DNA of 52,167 nt from Peptococcaceae bacterium (GTDB lineage: Bacteria; Bacillota; Peptococcia; Peptococcales; Peptococcaceae). A model generated the notes under the pieces. It ran no database searches, was not told where the DNA came from, and saw nothing but the letters and a program-made list of their open reading frames with translations. Positions 34,302 to 42,755 of this stretch are shown here, piece after piece. The DNA is taken from assembly GCA_900759105.1 (NCBI GenBank), contig CAAETY010000103.1, positions 1 through 52,167 on the forward strand. Direction: 5' to 3'. Each line of letters opens with the position of its first letter. The stretch's first letter is position 1. The translations under genes were made by a program, and so were the position numbers.

Positions 34302-34651
34302 GTTCTTGTCATTGGAACAATATCAAAGGCGAGCATGGACTGTAAGGTATCTAGCACCGCCTGCAAGGCTGTTTCAACGCTTTGTACATCGCCGGAAAGA
34401 ACCACCGAGCCGGTAAACCGATCCAAAAAGCCGATTTCTACATCAGCGGTTTTGGTTGCAATATCAGCGGCAATAATCGCCGTTTCGTACGGTGTCAGGT
34501 TGAGAATGCCAATTGCACCGGCTTCCTCTATACCAAGGCGTTCGTAAATATCTGCCATCGGTGAAGCAATCACATGTGCCAAGGTCACCTGTTTGCCAGG
34601 CACTGTTTCTTGGATAATACGCGCCATGGATTTTTCATTGAATGGCACCAT
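34298..34651 (-). CDS. EutS/PduU-type circularly permuted BMC-H shell protein
   Basis: A 117-residue permuted BMC protein. The N-terminal strand-and-barrel segment (MARIIQETVPGKQVTLAHVIASP) precedes the BMC core (EEAGAIGILNLTPYETAIIAADIATKTADVEIGFLDRFTGSVVLSGDVQSVETAL), as in EutS, PduU and CutR. These proteins put a six-stranded barrel over the pore and bend hexamers. GGAGG seven bases before the ATG. It starts the coupled block EutS-EutP-EutT-like-EutJ. Confidence 0.93.
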   Translation of the reverse strand: MVPFNEKSMARIIQETVPGKQVTLAHVIASPMADIYERLGIEEAGAIGILNLTPYETAIIAADIATKTADVEIGFLDRFTGSVVLSGDVQSVETALQAVLDTLQSMLAFDIVPMTRT

Positions 34652-34694
34652 CGTCCATCCTCCTTCCTTTGTTTTATCGTTTTGGTGCTACCCT

Positions 34695-35639
34695 TTAGTG
34701 ACGCACCACAACCACCGGAAATTGCTCATTATTGAGCCAACCCTCAATGCGGTCTAAATCCTCATCACTCAAGCTTGGATCGCCGTCAATGGCATATTCC
34801 ATTCCCAGTTGAATGTATTTGTTCACACCAAGCTTATGATAAGGAAGCAAGTCAATGCCGCGAAAATTTTTGAACGTCTTATACGGTGTCAAAAAATCAA
34901 TCACCGCTCGAATTTCCGCTTCACTGTCATTAATGCCTTTCAAAAGTGGCATCCGCACCTTCACATTGGCACGTTTCATCAAAAGCATTTCTAAATTTTC
35001 GAGAATCATTTCATTGCGTACGCCGGTTAATTGGGCATGGCGTTCCGAATCCATGTGCTTGATATCGAAAAGGAACAAATCCACCACTTCGGTAAATCGC
35101 AAGAGATTCTCTTTTTTGGTATAGCCACACGTTTCAATGGCTGTATTAAGGCCTTCACGCTTGCAAGCCATAAGGAGATTAATCGCAGCTTCCGGTTGAG
35201 CCGTGACTTCGCCACCACTCAGGGTGACACCACCACCGGAGTGCTCATAAAAGCTTCGATCCTCTTCAAGATAAGCCAAGAGTTCGGAGATGGACGCCTG
35301 CTCACCGGCAACCTTGAGCGCTGACTGCATGCATGCATTGACACAGGCACCGCAGCCTAAACACTGCTTGGTTCGGTCGATGAGGTGCGTGCCATCAGAA
35401 CGAATCTGATGAATGCCCTGCGTACAAGCTGACACGCAAGCCCCACAGCTGACACATGACGTTGGCTTGAGCATGATTTGAAACTGACGCTCCAGCCCTT
35501 CCGGATTCGCACACCATTTACAGCGAAGCGGACATCCTTTGAAAAACACCATGCTGCGAACCCCGGGACCATCATACAAATTATACTTTTGCTTGTTAAA
35601 AATGAAAGCCTTACGTTCAATCATGTGTTGCTCATGCAT
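34695..35639 (-). CDS. cutD: Choline TMA-lyase activating enzyme (radical SAM)
   Basis: A 314-residue radical SAM activase that installs the glycyl radical on CutC. The SAM cluster motif is CPLRCKWC; two further four-cysteine ferredoxin motifs follow, CVSCGACVSAC and CLGCGACVNAC, as in class II GRE activases. YDGPGVRSMVFFKGCPLRC, SGGEVTAQPEA and ETCGYTK are family signatures. AAAGGAG precedes the ATG; it starts 28 bp after the cutC stop. It is oxygen-sensitive and cytoplasmic or luminal. Confidence 0.96.
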   Translation of the reverse strand: MHEQHMIERKAFIFNKQKYNLYDGPGVRSMVFFKGCPLRCKWCANPEGLERQFQIMLKPTSCVSCGACVSACTQGIHQIRSDGTHLIDRTKQCLGCGACVNACMQSALKVAGEQASISELLAYLEEDRSFYEHSGGGVTLSGGEVTAQPEAAINLLMACKREGLNTAIETCGYTKKENLLRFTEVVDLFLFDIKHMDSERHAQLTGVRNEMILENLEMLLMKRANVKVRMPLLKGINDSEAEIRAVIDFLTPYKTFKNFRGIDLLPYHKLGVNKYIQLGMEYAIDGDPSLSDEDLDRIEGWLNNEQFPVVVVRH

Positions 35640-35666
35640 CGCTCCATCTCCTTTCGGTGCCGCATA

Positions 35667-38282
35667 TTATAGTTCCTTCAAAATAGTTCTGCTGATAATT
35701 TCGTCCTGAACATCCTTGCACAATTCGGTAAAGAATGCGCTGTAGCCTGCTACGCGAACCACCAAGTCTTTATAGCGTTCCGGATGCTTTTGGGCATCCA
35801 AGAGGGTTTTGTTATCTATGTAGTTAAACTGCATTTCGCCGTTACCCATAGAGCACGCGGTACGTAGCAAGGTAATAATCCCATTTTCACCTTCCGGTGT
35901 ATCCAAAAGGCCGGCCATGAGCTTAAAGTTATGAACCATCCCAAGATTCATATTGTCGTTAGACAGCTTGGAAATGGTCTTGATGATGGCAGTAGGGCCC
36001 TTGAAGTCTGCCCCTTGAGTTGGGCTAATGCCATCAGAAAGTGGCATCCAAGCGTCACGCCCACCGGCAGACGCCCCGGTCATTTGACCAAATGGGGTGT
36101 TGTTGGAAATGGACAAGGTCCCATGAGTCATCACTGAATACAAGGTCTTGTACTTTCTGTGCTCCATTTCTGTAAAGTTAATGAGGTCTGCTGCAATATA
36201 GTCCACGTAATCATCGTCATTACCGTACTTCGGTGCATTCAAGCAGTCCTTCTTCACATCTTCATAGCCAACAAAGTTTGCTTTCAAGACTTCATTTAAT
36301 TGCTTGAGGGTGTATTTTTTGTCATCAAAAACAAGCTTGCGAATCGCTGCCATGGCATCTGCATAGGTCGCCAAACCGGACCATACAACGCCCGGCCCAA
36401 AATTATACATGGCACCGCCGGCAGAAACATCGCGGCCGTTTTCCATGCAGCCTTCATACATAATGCTCATGAGCGGTTTTGGTGCCAAATCACGGTGTAC
36501 ACGTTGAGAAATAACCGTTGCCACCGCGGTCCACTTGGTCACGTATTTAATTTGTTCTTTAACCGCTGCATCGAACGCTTCGTAGGTTGTATATTGATCC
36601 AAATCACCCAAGTCCGGTGTCACTTGCTTGCCATACCAAAGCGGTACCCCATGGTTTAATACCAATTCAATACAAATTGGCCATTGGGTGTAGGCGGTAG
36701 AGGTCCATTGGTACAAACGGCCGGATTTTTGCGGTTCTACACAGCCCATCAAGCAATAATCACGTGCATCCTCAATGGAAACGCCCTTTGCAAGCATCAT
36801 CTTGATGTGGGTGTCGTCAAAGTGACAAGCCGGGAAGCCCATTCCTGCACGAACCACATCAACAATCTTCTTCATGTATTTATGCGGGGATTTGTTATGA
36901 ATACGGCAAGCCAAGGATGGTTGATAAATCTTGACGTGTCTTACGGCATCCATCAACAGATAAGTAAGCGCGTTGGTTGCATCACGCCCATCACGTGTCA
37001 AACCACCTACACACATGTTGACAAACGGTTGATAGCCGGCAAAGAACTTCGAGCCACCTTCGCTGGTAATCCACATCATTTCGCTCATCTTAATGAGCAT
37101 GCAACCGGCGAGCTCAAACGCCTTGAAATTATCAATGGCGCCGGCATCCAAATCATGCTTGTAGAACGGATACATGTATTGGTCCACACGGCCAATACTC
37201 ATCCCGGTTTGGTTTTCTTCAACAGGGAGCAGGGATTCAATGGTCCAAACTGATTGAATGGCCTCCCAGAAGGATTCCGGTTTATGCGCCGGCACACGGG
37301 CATTGACCTTGGCAATTTCCAAAAGCTCTTGCTTACGCTTTGGATTGCTTTCCTTTGCCGCCAATTCGAGGGCATATTCACTCATACGTTTGGCGTAAAT
37401 CATAACCCCTTCGGTGGTGTCAATAACTGATTTATAGAAATAAATTTTGTCGAGATCCTCCGGATGGTCGTAATTCAATTCGGCCAAATGTGCTTGTGCT
37501 TCCTTTTGAATATCGAGCATCCCTTTTTTCATCAAGATAACGTCGTAGCCCGGGTTCGAATCCCCACCGCCGTTAATAGCGTGATAGGAGCAATCGGAAA
37601 CAAAGGATTCGCCGGAAAGCTCCCACACACCGGCTTCACGATATTGACTTTCGCAATATTCATCGACAGATTTACCTTCCCAGAACGGGAACAATTCTTC
37701 GCGCATCACGCGTTTGTCTTCTTCAGAAATATAGAACGGGTCTTGTGGACGTTCTCCGATGGTATCAATTTCATCCACCATCCAGCGCCATGCAATATCC
37801 GGTGAAAATGCCCCGGCACGCGGTGCACCGTTTGGTGCGCCGACTATGAGCTCATGGTCCTGAATCACAAGCGGTGCGGTTTCGCAGCAATACTTAAAGC
37901 ATTTTGCGCGCAAAACAATTTTTGGCATTCCCGGATTTTCTCGAGTAATCTTGGTTACTGCACGGGCTCTGTACGTGGTAATAGATGGCACCTGCTTCAA
38001 GAAGTTTTCCTTTAACTTCACCAAACGTTCGGTTGGACCGAGTGGTACGCCATCTTCGTCTACCTCAGTTGTTGCAGCAGCAGTGGAAGAATAGTACGGT
38101 TGTTTTTCTTCACTATCACCTGCCACGTTATTTTGACCTACCGGCGCTTGTGCTGATGCCTTTGGCACAGAAGCAATGTCATCGGAAACAGCTTCAAACA
38201 TTTTCATTAAGGATTGTCTTTCTTCCTCAGACATATTTTTTGTTGCTTGCGCAATCTTATCGGAAAATTCACGGATATCCAA
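35667..38282 (-). CDS. cutC: Choline trimethylamine-lyase (glycyl radical enzyme)
   Basis: A 871-residue glycyl radical enzyme splitting choline to trimethylamine and acetaldehyde. Active-site residues match the Desulfovibrio alaskensis enzyme with a constant +25 shift: Y233, D241, F420, C514 and E516 (in MGCVEPQ), T527, and radical G846 in RVAGYSA. This separates it from diol dehydratases, isethionate lyase and PFL. An N-terminal extension of about 80 residues begins with an amphipathic helix (DIREFSDKIAQATKNM) and a flexible linker, probably for encapsulation. It starts with TTG after a modest GAGGG; no ATG fits the frame. Confidence 0.97.
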   Translation of the reverse strand: MDIREFSDKIAQATKNMSEEERQSLMKMFEAVSDDIASVPKASAQAPVGQNNVAGDSEEKQPYYSSTAAATTEVDEDGVPLGPTERLVKLKENFLKQVPSITTYRARAVTKITRENPGMPKIVLRAKCFKYCCETAPLVIQDHELIVGAPNGAPRAGAFSPDIAWRWMVDEIDTIGERPQDPFYISEEDKRVMREELFPFWEGKSVDEYCESQYREAGVWELSGESFVSDCSYHAINGGGDSNPGYDVILMKKGMLDIQKEAQAHLAELNYDHPEDLDKIYFYKSVIDTTEGVMIYAKRMSEYALELAAKESNPKRKQELLEIAKVNARVPAHKPESFWEAIQSVWTIESLLPVEENQTGMSIGRVDQYMYPFYKHDLDAGAIDNFKAFELAGCMLIKMSEMMWITSEGGSKFFAGYQPFVNMCVGGLTRDGRDATNALTYLLMDAVRHVKIYQPSLACRIHNKSPHKYMKKIVDVVRAGMGFPACHFDDTHIKMMLAKGVSIEDARDYCLMGCVEPQKSGRLYQWTSTAYTQWPICIELVLNHGVPLWYGKQVTPDLGDLDQYTTYEAFDAAVKEQIKYVTKWTAVATVISQRVHRDLAPKPLMSIMYEGCMENGRDVSAGGAMYNFGPGVVWSGLATYADAMAAIRKLVFDDKKYTLKQLNEVLKANFVGYEDVKKDCLNAPKYGNDDDYVDYIAADLINFTEMEHRKYKTLYSVMTHGTLSISNNTPFGQMTGASAGGRDAWMPLSDGISPTQGADFKGPTAIIKTISKLSNDNMNLGMVHNFKLMAGLLDTPEGENGIITLLRTACSMGNGEMQFNYIDNKTLLDAQKHPERYKDLVVRVAGYSAFFTELCKDVQDEIISRTILKEL

Positions 38283-38311
38283 ATGAATCCCTCGCTTTCA
38301 TGGTTGTTTTG

Positions 38312-39799
38312 TTAATGGCTACGCACGTTTTTGAGCGCTTCTTCAAGAAGTGTACGCAATAGCGCCAATTGTTTTTGAGTATTATTCGGCGCATCCATCG
38401 TGGCTGAAAGTGCCGGCGCACCCACGCCCAATGCTTCGATGCGGCGTACACCGTAGCCTACCTTACGTTTATAAATTAAATTCATCGGCGATACATTGTC
38501 GGTCGTAATCCCTTGTCCAACAACGCCACTGCCCAAGGTCATCGCCGGAAATAGATTGGTGGTCATGCCCATGCTCCCATACACAGCCGGCGTATTGATT
38601 AACAAACGCCCCACCGGTTTTTTCAAGGCGAATTGTTCTATCACTGCCTCGTCCTTTGAATGAATGACCAAGGTATGACCACTACGCTCTGTAATCAAAA
38701 GCTCAATGCACTTTTCGCAAGCATTCATCCAGTCATCCTCAATAAAATAGCTTAATACCGGGCAAAGCTTTTCCTTCGAATATGGATTATGCGATGATAC
38801 ATAGCGTTGTGGCACGATTAAAACCTTTGTCTGCACCGGCACATCAATATTTGCCCATTTCGCCAAGCTCAGTGCTGACTTGCCGATGGCCTCCGGATTG
38901 GGGGTGCCGTCTTTGAAATAAAAGATTTTCCCTAAGCGCGTCGCTTCCTCTTCGTTGAGGAAATAACCGCCATAGCGTTCCAACGCTGCATGGACCGCCC
39001 CTTCAATCGGACCGTCCACAACAATGGATTGTTCTGCCGCGCTTACCACGCCATAATCAAAAGTCTTGCTGGCGATAATATCCATTACCGCCTGCTCAAC
39101 ATCGGCACTACGCTCAATAAAAGCCGGCCCATTCCCGGTACCACCGTAAATGACCGGCTTGCCGGATTGCTTAGCGGCGTCAAGCATGGCCGGAACCCCC
39201 GTCACCATCACCAAGGACACCGCCCCGTGGTTCAAGAGTGCTTCTGTGCCTGCCTTAGTTACTGTGCGAAGATAGCTCACAGCGCCATCCGGAATCCCGG
39301 CTTTTTTAGCCGCTTCAATCATCAAATCCAGTACATGTGCCGTTACCTTTTGTGCCCGCGGATGTGGCGAAAAAATCACCGCATTGCCGCTTTTAATCGC
39401 AATGAGCGCCTTATACACACTGGTCGACACCGGGTTGGTTGCCGGTGGAAGGGCGACTAAAACGCCAAGAGGTACACCAATTTCCATCATATGTGTCTCT
39501 GCGTCACGATTAATTACGCCCACACAACGCATTCCTTCCATTTGCAACGGCAAATATTCACTTACAAAACGATTTTTGACGAGTTTGTCTTGCCAGTTGC
39601 CATAATCAGTTTCATCCACCGATTCCATCGCCAAGGCTTTGGCGTTTTGAGATACTACCTTGGCCATTGCACGCACAGCGCTATCAAGCTTTTCTTGCGG
39701 CAATGACAGCAAACGCTGTTGCGCATCTCTTGCATTTTCTGCCAAAATCCGCGCCTCTTGAATGGACAAGAGGTCGTTGTCAATTAAGTTCATTTGCAT
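38312..39799 (-). CDS. Aldehyde dehydrogenase paralogue with Ser replacing the catalytic Cys
   Basis: A 495-residue EutE/PduP-family protein. The NAD-binding and core segments are conserved (GGTGNGPAFIERSADVEQAV, PATNPVSTSVYKALIAIKSG, GSMGMTTNLFPAMTLGSG). At the catalytic position the sequence reads TFDYGVVSAAEQS: residue 253 is Ser (AGC at 39041-39043 on the minus strand) where the active paralogue has Cys (TGC). Aldehyde oxidation by thiohemiacetal is therefore unlikely. It lacks the long C-terminal encapsulation tail. It may bind NAD or CoA, or act as an assembly or cargo partner. GGAGG precedes the ATG. Confidence 0.86.
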   Translation of the reverse strand: MQMNLIDNDLLSIQEARILAENARDAQQRLLSLPQEKLDSAVRAMAKVVSQNAKALAMESVDETDYGNWQDKLVKNRFVSEYLPLQMEGMRCVGVINRDAETHMMEIGVPLGVLVALPPATNPVSTSVYKALIAIKSGNAVIFSPHPRAQKVTAHVLDLMIEAAKKAGIPDGAVSYLRTVTKAGTEALLNHGAVSLVMVTGVPAMLDAAKQSGKPVIYGGTGNGPAFIERSADVEQAVMDIIASKTFDYGVVSAAEQSIVVDGPIEGAVHAALERYGGYFLNEEEATRLGKIFYFKDGTPNPEAIGKSALSLAKWANIDVPVQTKVLIVPQRYVSSHNPYSKEKLCPVLSYFIEDDWMNACEKCIELLITERSGHTLVIHSKDEAVIEQFALKKPVGRLLINTPAVYGSMGMTTNLFPAMTLGSGVVGQGITTDNVSPMNLIYKRKVGYGVRRIEALGVGAPALSATMDAPNNTQKQLALLRTLLEEALKNVRSH

Positions 39800-39827
39800 T
39801 TCACGCCTCCATCCTTTCTATCTGCCA

Positions 39828-40454
39828 TCAGTACGGCAACAATTTCGCCACATCATATTGACCGGTAATTTTTCGAATGCCCGGATGCGGGCGTGGAATC
39901 ACCACAGCGCTGTGTACCTGCACGTCCACATCCTCCACGGCCTTCACCCCTGCTGCCACCGCAGTTTTGCAAGCGCCCACATCGCCCTCAACAATAGCTG
40001 AAATATAACCGGAAGCCGTGTTTTCAAAACCGATGAGTTCAACGTCTGCCGCCTTGCACATAGCATCGGCAGCTTTGATGCAGTAGATAATCCCAAAAGT
40101 TTCAAGCAATCCCAACGCATCAGTTCGTGCGCTTTCTTCTGCTGCACTATCACATTGGGTGTCCACATCGTAAATCGATACCACATCACCGATCGGACGA
40201 ATTGGTCTTGGAATGGTTTCCGATGCCGTCACCTTGCCAATAGCAGAAGCAGCTTCCACTCCTGCCTTAACGGCAGACTTCACCGCCGCAACATCCCCCT
40301 TGATAAATATGGTGACCAACGTAGAGCCCACATTTTCGTAAGAAATCAGTTCCACATCCGCTGCTTTAAGCATCTTGTCACAGCCCTCAATCGCAGGCAC
40401 CATGCCAACGGTTTCAATCATTCCCAACGCCTGTTGGGCATCATATCTTGCCAA
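39828..40454 (-). CDS. Double BMC-domain shell protein
   Basis: A 208-residue fusion of two canonical BMC-H-like domains (about 10-85 and 122-200), each with an ALG-IE/LLETFG start and a PRP ending, joined by a linker of about 35 residues. It resembles a trimeric BMC-T but with unpermuted halves. First gene of the operon. I take the TTG at 40454 as start because AAGGAGG lies eight bases before it; an in-frame ATG 18 bases upstream contains that site and has no ribosome binding site of its own. Confidence 0.88.
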   Translation of the reverse strand: MARYDAQQALGMIETVGMVPAIEGCDKMLKAADVELISYENVGSTLVTIFIKGDVAAVKSAVKAGVEAASAIGKVTASETIPRPIRPIGDVVSIYDVDTQCDSAAEESARTDALGLLETFGIIYCIKAADAMCKAADVELIGFENTASGYISAIVEGDVGACKTAVAAGVKAVEDVDVQVHSAVVIPRPHPGIRKITGQYDVAKLLPY

Positions 40455-40536
40455 TTCTCCAGCCTCCTTCATGGCTTTTTTCTATACTTGCGACTTGCGC
40501 CTATCGCCGGCGCTACTGCTTCTATTAGATAGCTTT

Positions 40537-40568
40537 ATTTTAACGGATACCCTTAACGGGAAGGTCAA
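40537..40568 (-). promoter_or_regulatory. MerR-type promoter of the BMC operon
   Basis: On the minus strand TTGACC (40563-40568) and TTAAAA/TAAAAT (about 40537-40543) are separated by 19-20 bp, with the dyad TTCCCGTTAAGGG between them. Over-long spacers with a dyad are the hallmark of MerR-activated promoters. Confidence 0.78.
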
Positions 40569-40581
40569 TGCCAATGTGTCG

Positions 40582-40608
40582 CAAAAAGCGCCTTATTGAG
40601 CGCTTTTC
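40582..40608. terminator. Terminator upstream of the BMC promoter
   Basis: AAAAGCGC/GCGCTTTT forms a stem with T runs on both strands. It insulates the operon promoter from transcripts arriving from the MerR side. Confidence 0.65.
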
Positions 40609-40773
40609 ATCGTTATTTTTTCAAAGTCTTTTTCGTTTTTGCTTTCTATACGTCTATTGCTCCAAATAATCGCGTATTCATGCGGCCACACGTTCCTTGT
40701 TTTTTGCAGTTTTATCATATTTTTGTACAAAAAGGCTTCTTATATTAATACTTCTACGCTACACTTCACCAAA

Positions 40774-40795
40774 CCTTCCCCTTAGGGGGACAGTC
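40774..40795 (-). promoter_or_regulatory. Second MerR-like dyad
   Basis: The minus strand reads GACTGTCCCCCTAAGGGGAA, sharing GACnnTCCCnnTAAGGGnA with the dyad in the BMC promoter. No good -10 lies at the matching distance. Confidence 0.5.
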
Positions 40796-40801
40796 TTGGC
40801 G

Positions 40802-40845
40802 CAAAAAAGAAAGGCACAATTCCAAACAGGAATCATGCCTTTTAA
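40802..40845 (-). terminator. Terminator after the merR-like gene
   Basis: AAAAGGCATGATTCC pairs with GGAATTGTGCCTTT on the minus strand and a T-rich run follows. The rest of the 40455-40846 gap is AT-rich; beyond the two dyads, promoter and terminators I see nothing in it. Confidence 0.75.
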
Positions 40846-40846
40846 C

Positions 40847-41698
40847 TTAATTTGCAATTTCTATGAGGATTTCTGTTACAAAATCTTCCGTACGTTTCAG
40901 TGTCCAATAATCCACCACATAGCGTTCAATCGAGGCATCGCCCAAGCGGTAACCAAATTGCGCCGCCCATTCACGAATACGGCCATAGGTTTCATGAATT
41001 GTATCGTGAGAACCAATATGATAAGCGGATAGCATCATTTTACCGGCAAAATCGCGTGTTTTCCCGGGCTCTACATCATTGGCCCCCTGTTGGAAAATAA
41101 CGGCTTCCGTACGATTCCCGGATAGTTTTTCTTCAAACCTCGGAAAGTACAAATACACTGCACCGGTGACCTCATGACCGATTTCTTCTAAATAATTCGT
41201 CCAACCAATGTTAATCACTGATTCTCGGTAATTATTATCAAAGGGTGTATTCATATAGCAAGCGTTAATGGTATTGATGTACTTTACAGATACCTGAACA
41301 GCATTGTTTTCAATAACGCCTTTGGCTTCACGGATAAGATTGTACCAATCGTTCACCGAGGTGTAGGCAACGGCAATTGCTTCGCGTTCTTTTTTAAGCT
41401 CGTCAATTTTATCACGCAAACGCTCAGCATGGGTGTCAAACTGGTCATTATCCAAAAGACTCTTCATCTCTTCGAGCTTAAACCCCATTTGCTTGTAGTA
41501 CTTAATCACCGGCACAAACAATAACGTGTCCTTGCTGTAATACCTGTAATTGTTTTCCTCGGAGATATAGTCCGGAGAAATGACATCAATTTTGTCATAA
41601 AAACGCAGTGTCTTTTTGGACACGTTGCATAGCTTGCCAACTTCTCCGATGGAGTAAAGCTTATCTGCTATTGGAGCTGTGTTTTCTTGTGCAGACAT
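40847..41698 (-). CDS. MerR family regulator with GyrI-like effector domain
   Basis: A 283-residue protein: winged HTH (IGEVGKLCNVSKKTLRFYDKIDVISPDYISEENNYRYYSKDTLL) at 14-60, a coiled dimer helix (about 85-120), and a C-terminal domain of about 160 residues with a small-molecule-binding GyrI-like look. It is the nearest regulator to the BMC operon, whose promoter has a MerR-style spacer, so it is the likely activator; choline or a derivative as inducer is an inference. AAAGGAT precedes the ATG. Confidence 0.84.
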   Translation of the reverse strand: MSAQENTAPIADKLYSIGEVGKLCNVSKKTLRFYDKIDVISPDYISEENNYRYYSKDTLLFVPVIKYYKQMGFKLEEMKSLLDNDQFDTHAERLRDKIDELKKEREAIAVAYTSVNDWYNLIREAKGVIENNAVQVSVKYINTINACYMNTPFDNNYRESVINIGWTNYLEEIGHEVTGAVYLYFPRFEEKLSGNRTEAVIFQQGANDVEPGKTRDFAGKMMLSAYHIGSHDTIHETYGRIREWAAQFGYRLGDASIERYVVDYWTLKRTEDFVTEILIEIAN

Positions 41699-41877
41699 GG
41701 AAACGCATCCTTTCTTTAAGGTGATTCATCACCGCACTTTATTAAAAAGCACCCTATATTTTTAGCCTATTATTTCCTTATTTTCATTGTAGCATCCAAA
41801 GGTTTGCCTACCCACAATGGTTTAGCAATACCCCATCTCAAAAAATCTTATCCCTAAACAGGCGCACAAGCGCATAC

Positions 41878-41910
41878 AAAAAGGCAATGCCTTAGAATTG
41901 CATTGCCTTT
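41878..41910 (-). terminator. Terminator after the sortase gene
   Basis: AAAGGCAATGC/GCATTGCCTTT is a perfect 11-bp stem with T5 on the minus strand. Confidence 0.85.
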
Positions 41911-41921
41911 GACTGATTGTG

Positions 41922-42680
41922 CTATGACTCCTGAACCACACGTCTGGCTGCCACCAAAAAGCGGCCATTGTCGGCAAAGGAATTGCATGTTGAAAGAATC
42001 ATAATCTGTTCACCCTCAACCGGGGTTACGCCACTATCATAAAGCGCATTGCCCTTGAGCCAGCCGGTAAGTGCCGTAAATGCTTCCGGTGTAAGGGGCC
42101 CGGCAGCGTTGTAATAGCGGTAGCCCTCCGCGCCTTTTGGTAAAATCTGTGTTTTTACCGCCGCAAAAATTTCATAGGTTTGGCAGCCCTCTTTGGTGTA
42201 GTAGCTGATAAACGGATACTTACTGCGAAATTCCGGGCTTTCGTACAAACTCAGGTCACCAAACATGGTGCCGTTATCCATATCATGGCCATAGATAATC
42301 ACACAGTCACTCGTTTGATTGCATCCTTCGCCCAGAAAAGGCGTGCCACTTACCGATGCGCTCTGATCAAAGGCTCGTCTAAGATAATATTCGGGTTCTG
42401 ACGGAGTTGCCATGACCGGATAGTCCACATGGGTGCCGGGAATATTGAGCCAGCCGTCATAATCGGCATTCATCCCCTTGAGCTTGGCATAGGCTTCCTG
42501 TGGGTCAAGCGACTGCTCCTCGGGTGCCTCTTGTCGTAATTGTGCAAACGCCGCGTCCTCCTTGTTGCTTTTGTAGAGATTGACGCCAATCCCTACAATC
42601 GATACAACAAAGCCCACTACAAACAAAATAAACACCCCTTTCAGCAGACGCTGGGTGCGCGTTTTTTGCGTTTTAGCCAT
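41922..42680 (-). CDS. srtB: Class B sortase
   Basis: A 252-residue membrane-bound transpeptidase. An N-terminal signal-anchor (12-33) precedes a sortase domain with catalytic His in IIYGHDMDNGTMF, Cys in ILSTCNSF, and Arg in GRFLVAARRV. YDGWLNIPGTHVDYPVM is typical of class B. It attaches the adhesin encoded upstream on the same strand to the cell wall. The two are separated by a terminator, so sortase may be made at a lower level. Confidence 0.92.
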   Translation of the reverse strand: MAKTQKTRTQRLLKGVFILFVVGFVVSIVGIGVNLYKSNKEDAAFAQLRQEAPEEQSLDPQEAYAKLKGMNADYDGWLNIPGTHVDYPVMATPSEPEYYLRRAFDQSASVSGTPFLGEGCNQTSDCVIIYGHDMDNGTMFGDLSLYESPEFRSKYPFISYYTKEGCQTYEIFAAVKTQILPKGAEGYRYYNAAGPLTPEAFTALTGWLKGNALYDSGVTPVEGEQIMILSTCNSFADNGRFLVAARRVVQES

Positions 42681-42705
42681 TGTGCCGCTCCTCTCTATGC
42701 TACAA

Positions 42706-42741
42706 AAAACGGTGGCGCGTCTTAAAAGCGCGTCACCGTTT
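42706..42741 (-). terminator. Terminator between adhesin and sortase genes
   Basis: ACGGTGACGCG pairs with CGCGCCACCGT with one mismatch on the minus strand, followed by T6. Confidence 0.7.
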
Positions 42742-42755
42742 GATTCATCGAATGA

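Noticed and set aside
35667..38282. Isethionate lyase, glycerol or propanediol dehydratase assignment for the glycyl radical enzyme
   Set aside because: Y233, D241, F420 and T527 all match choline TMA-lyase at a constant offset, and the MGCVEPQ and RVAGYSA segments fit CutC.
40620..40770. Small gene between the MerR gene and the BMC operon
   Set aside because: The region is AT-rich with frequent stops; no open frame has a ribosome binding site.
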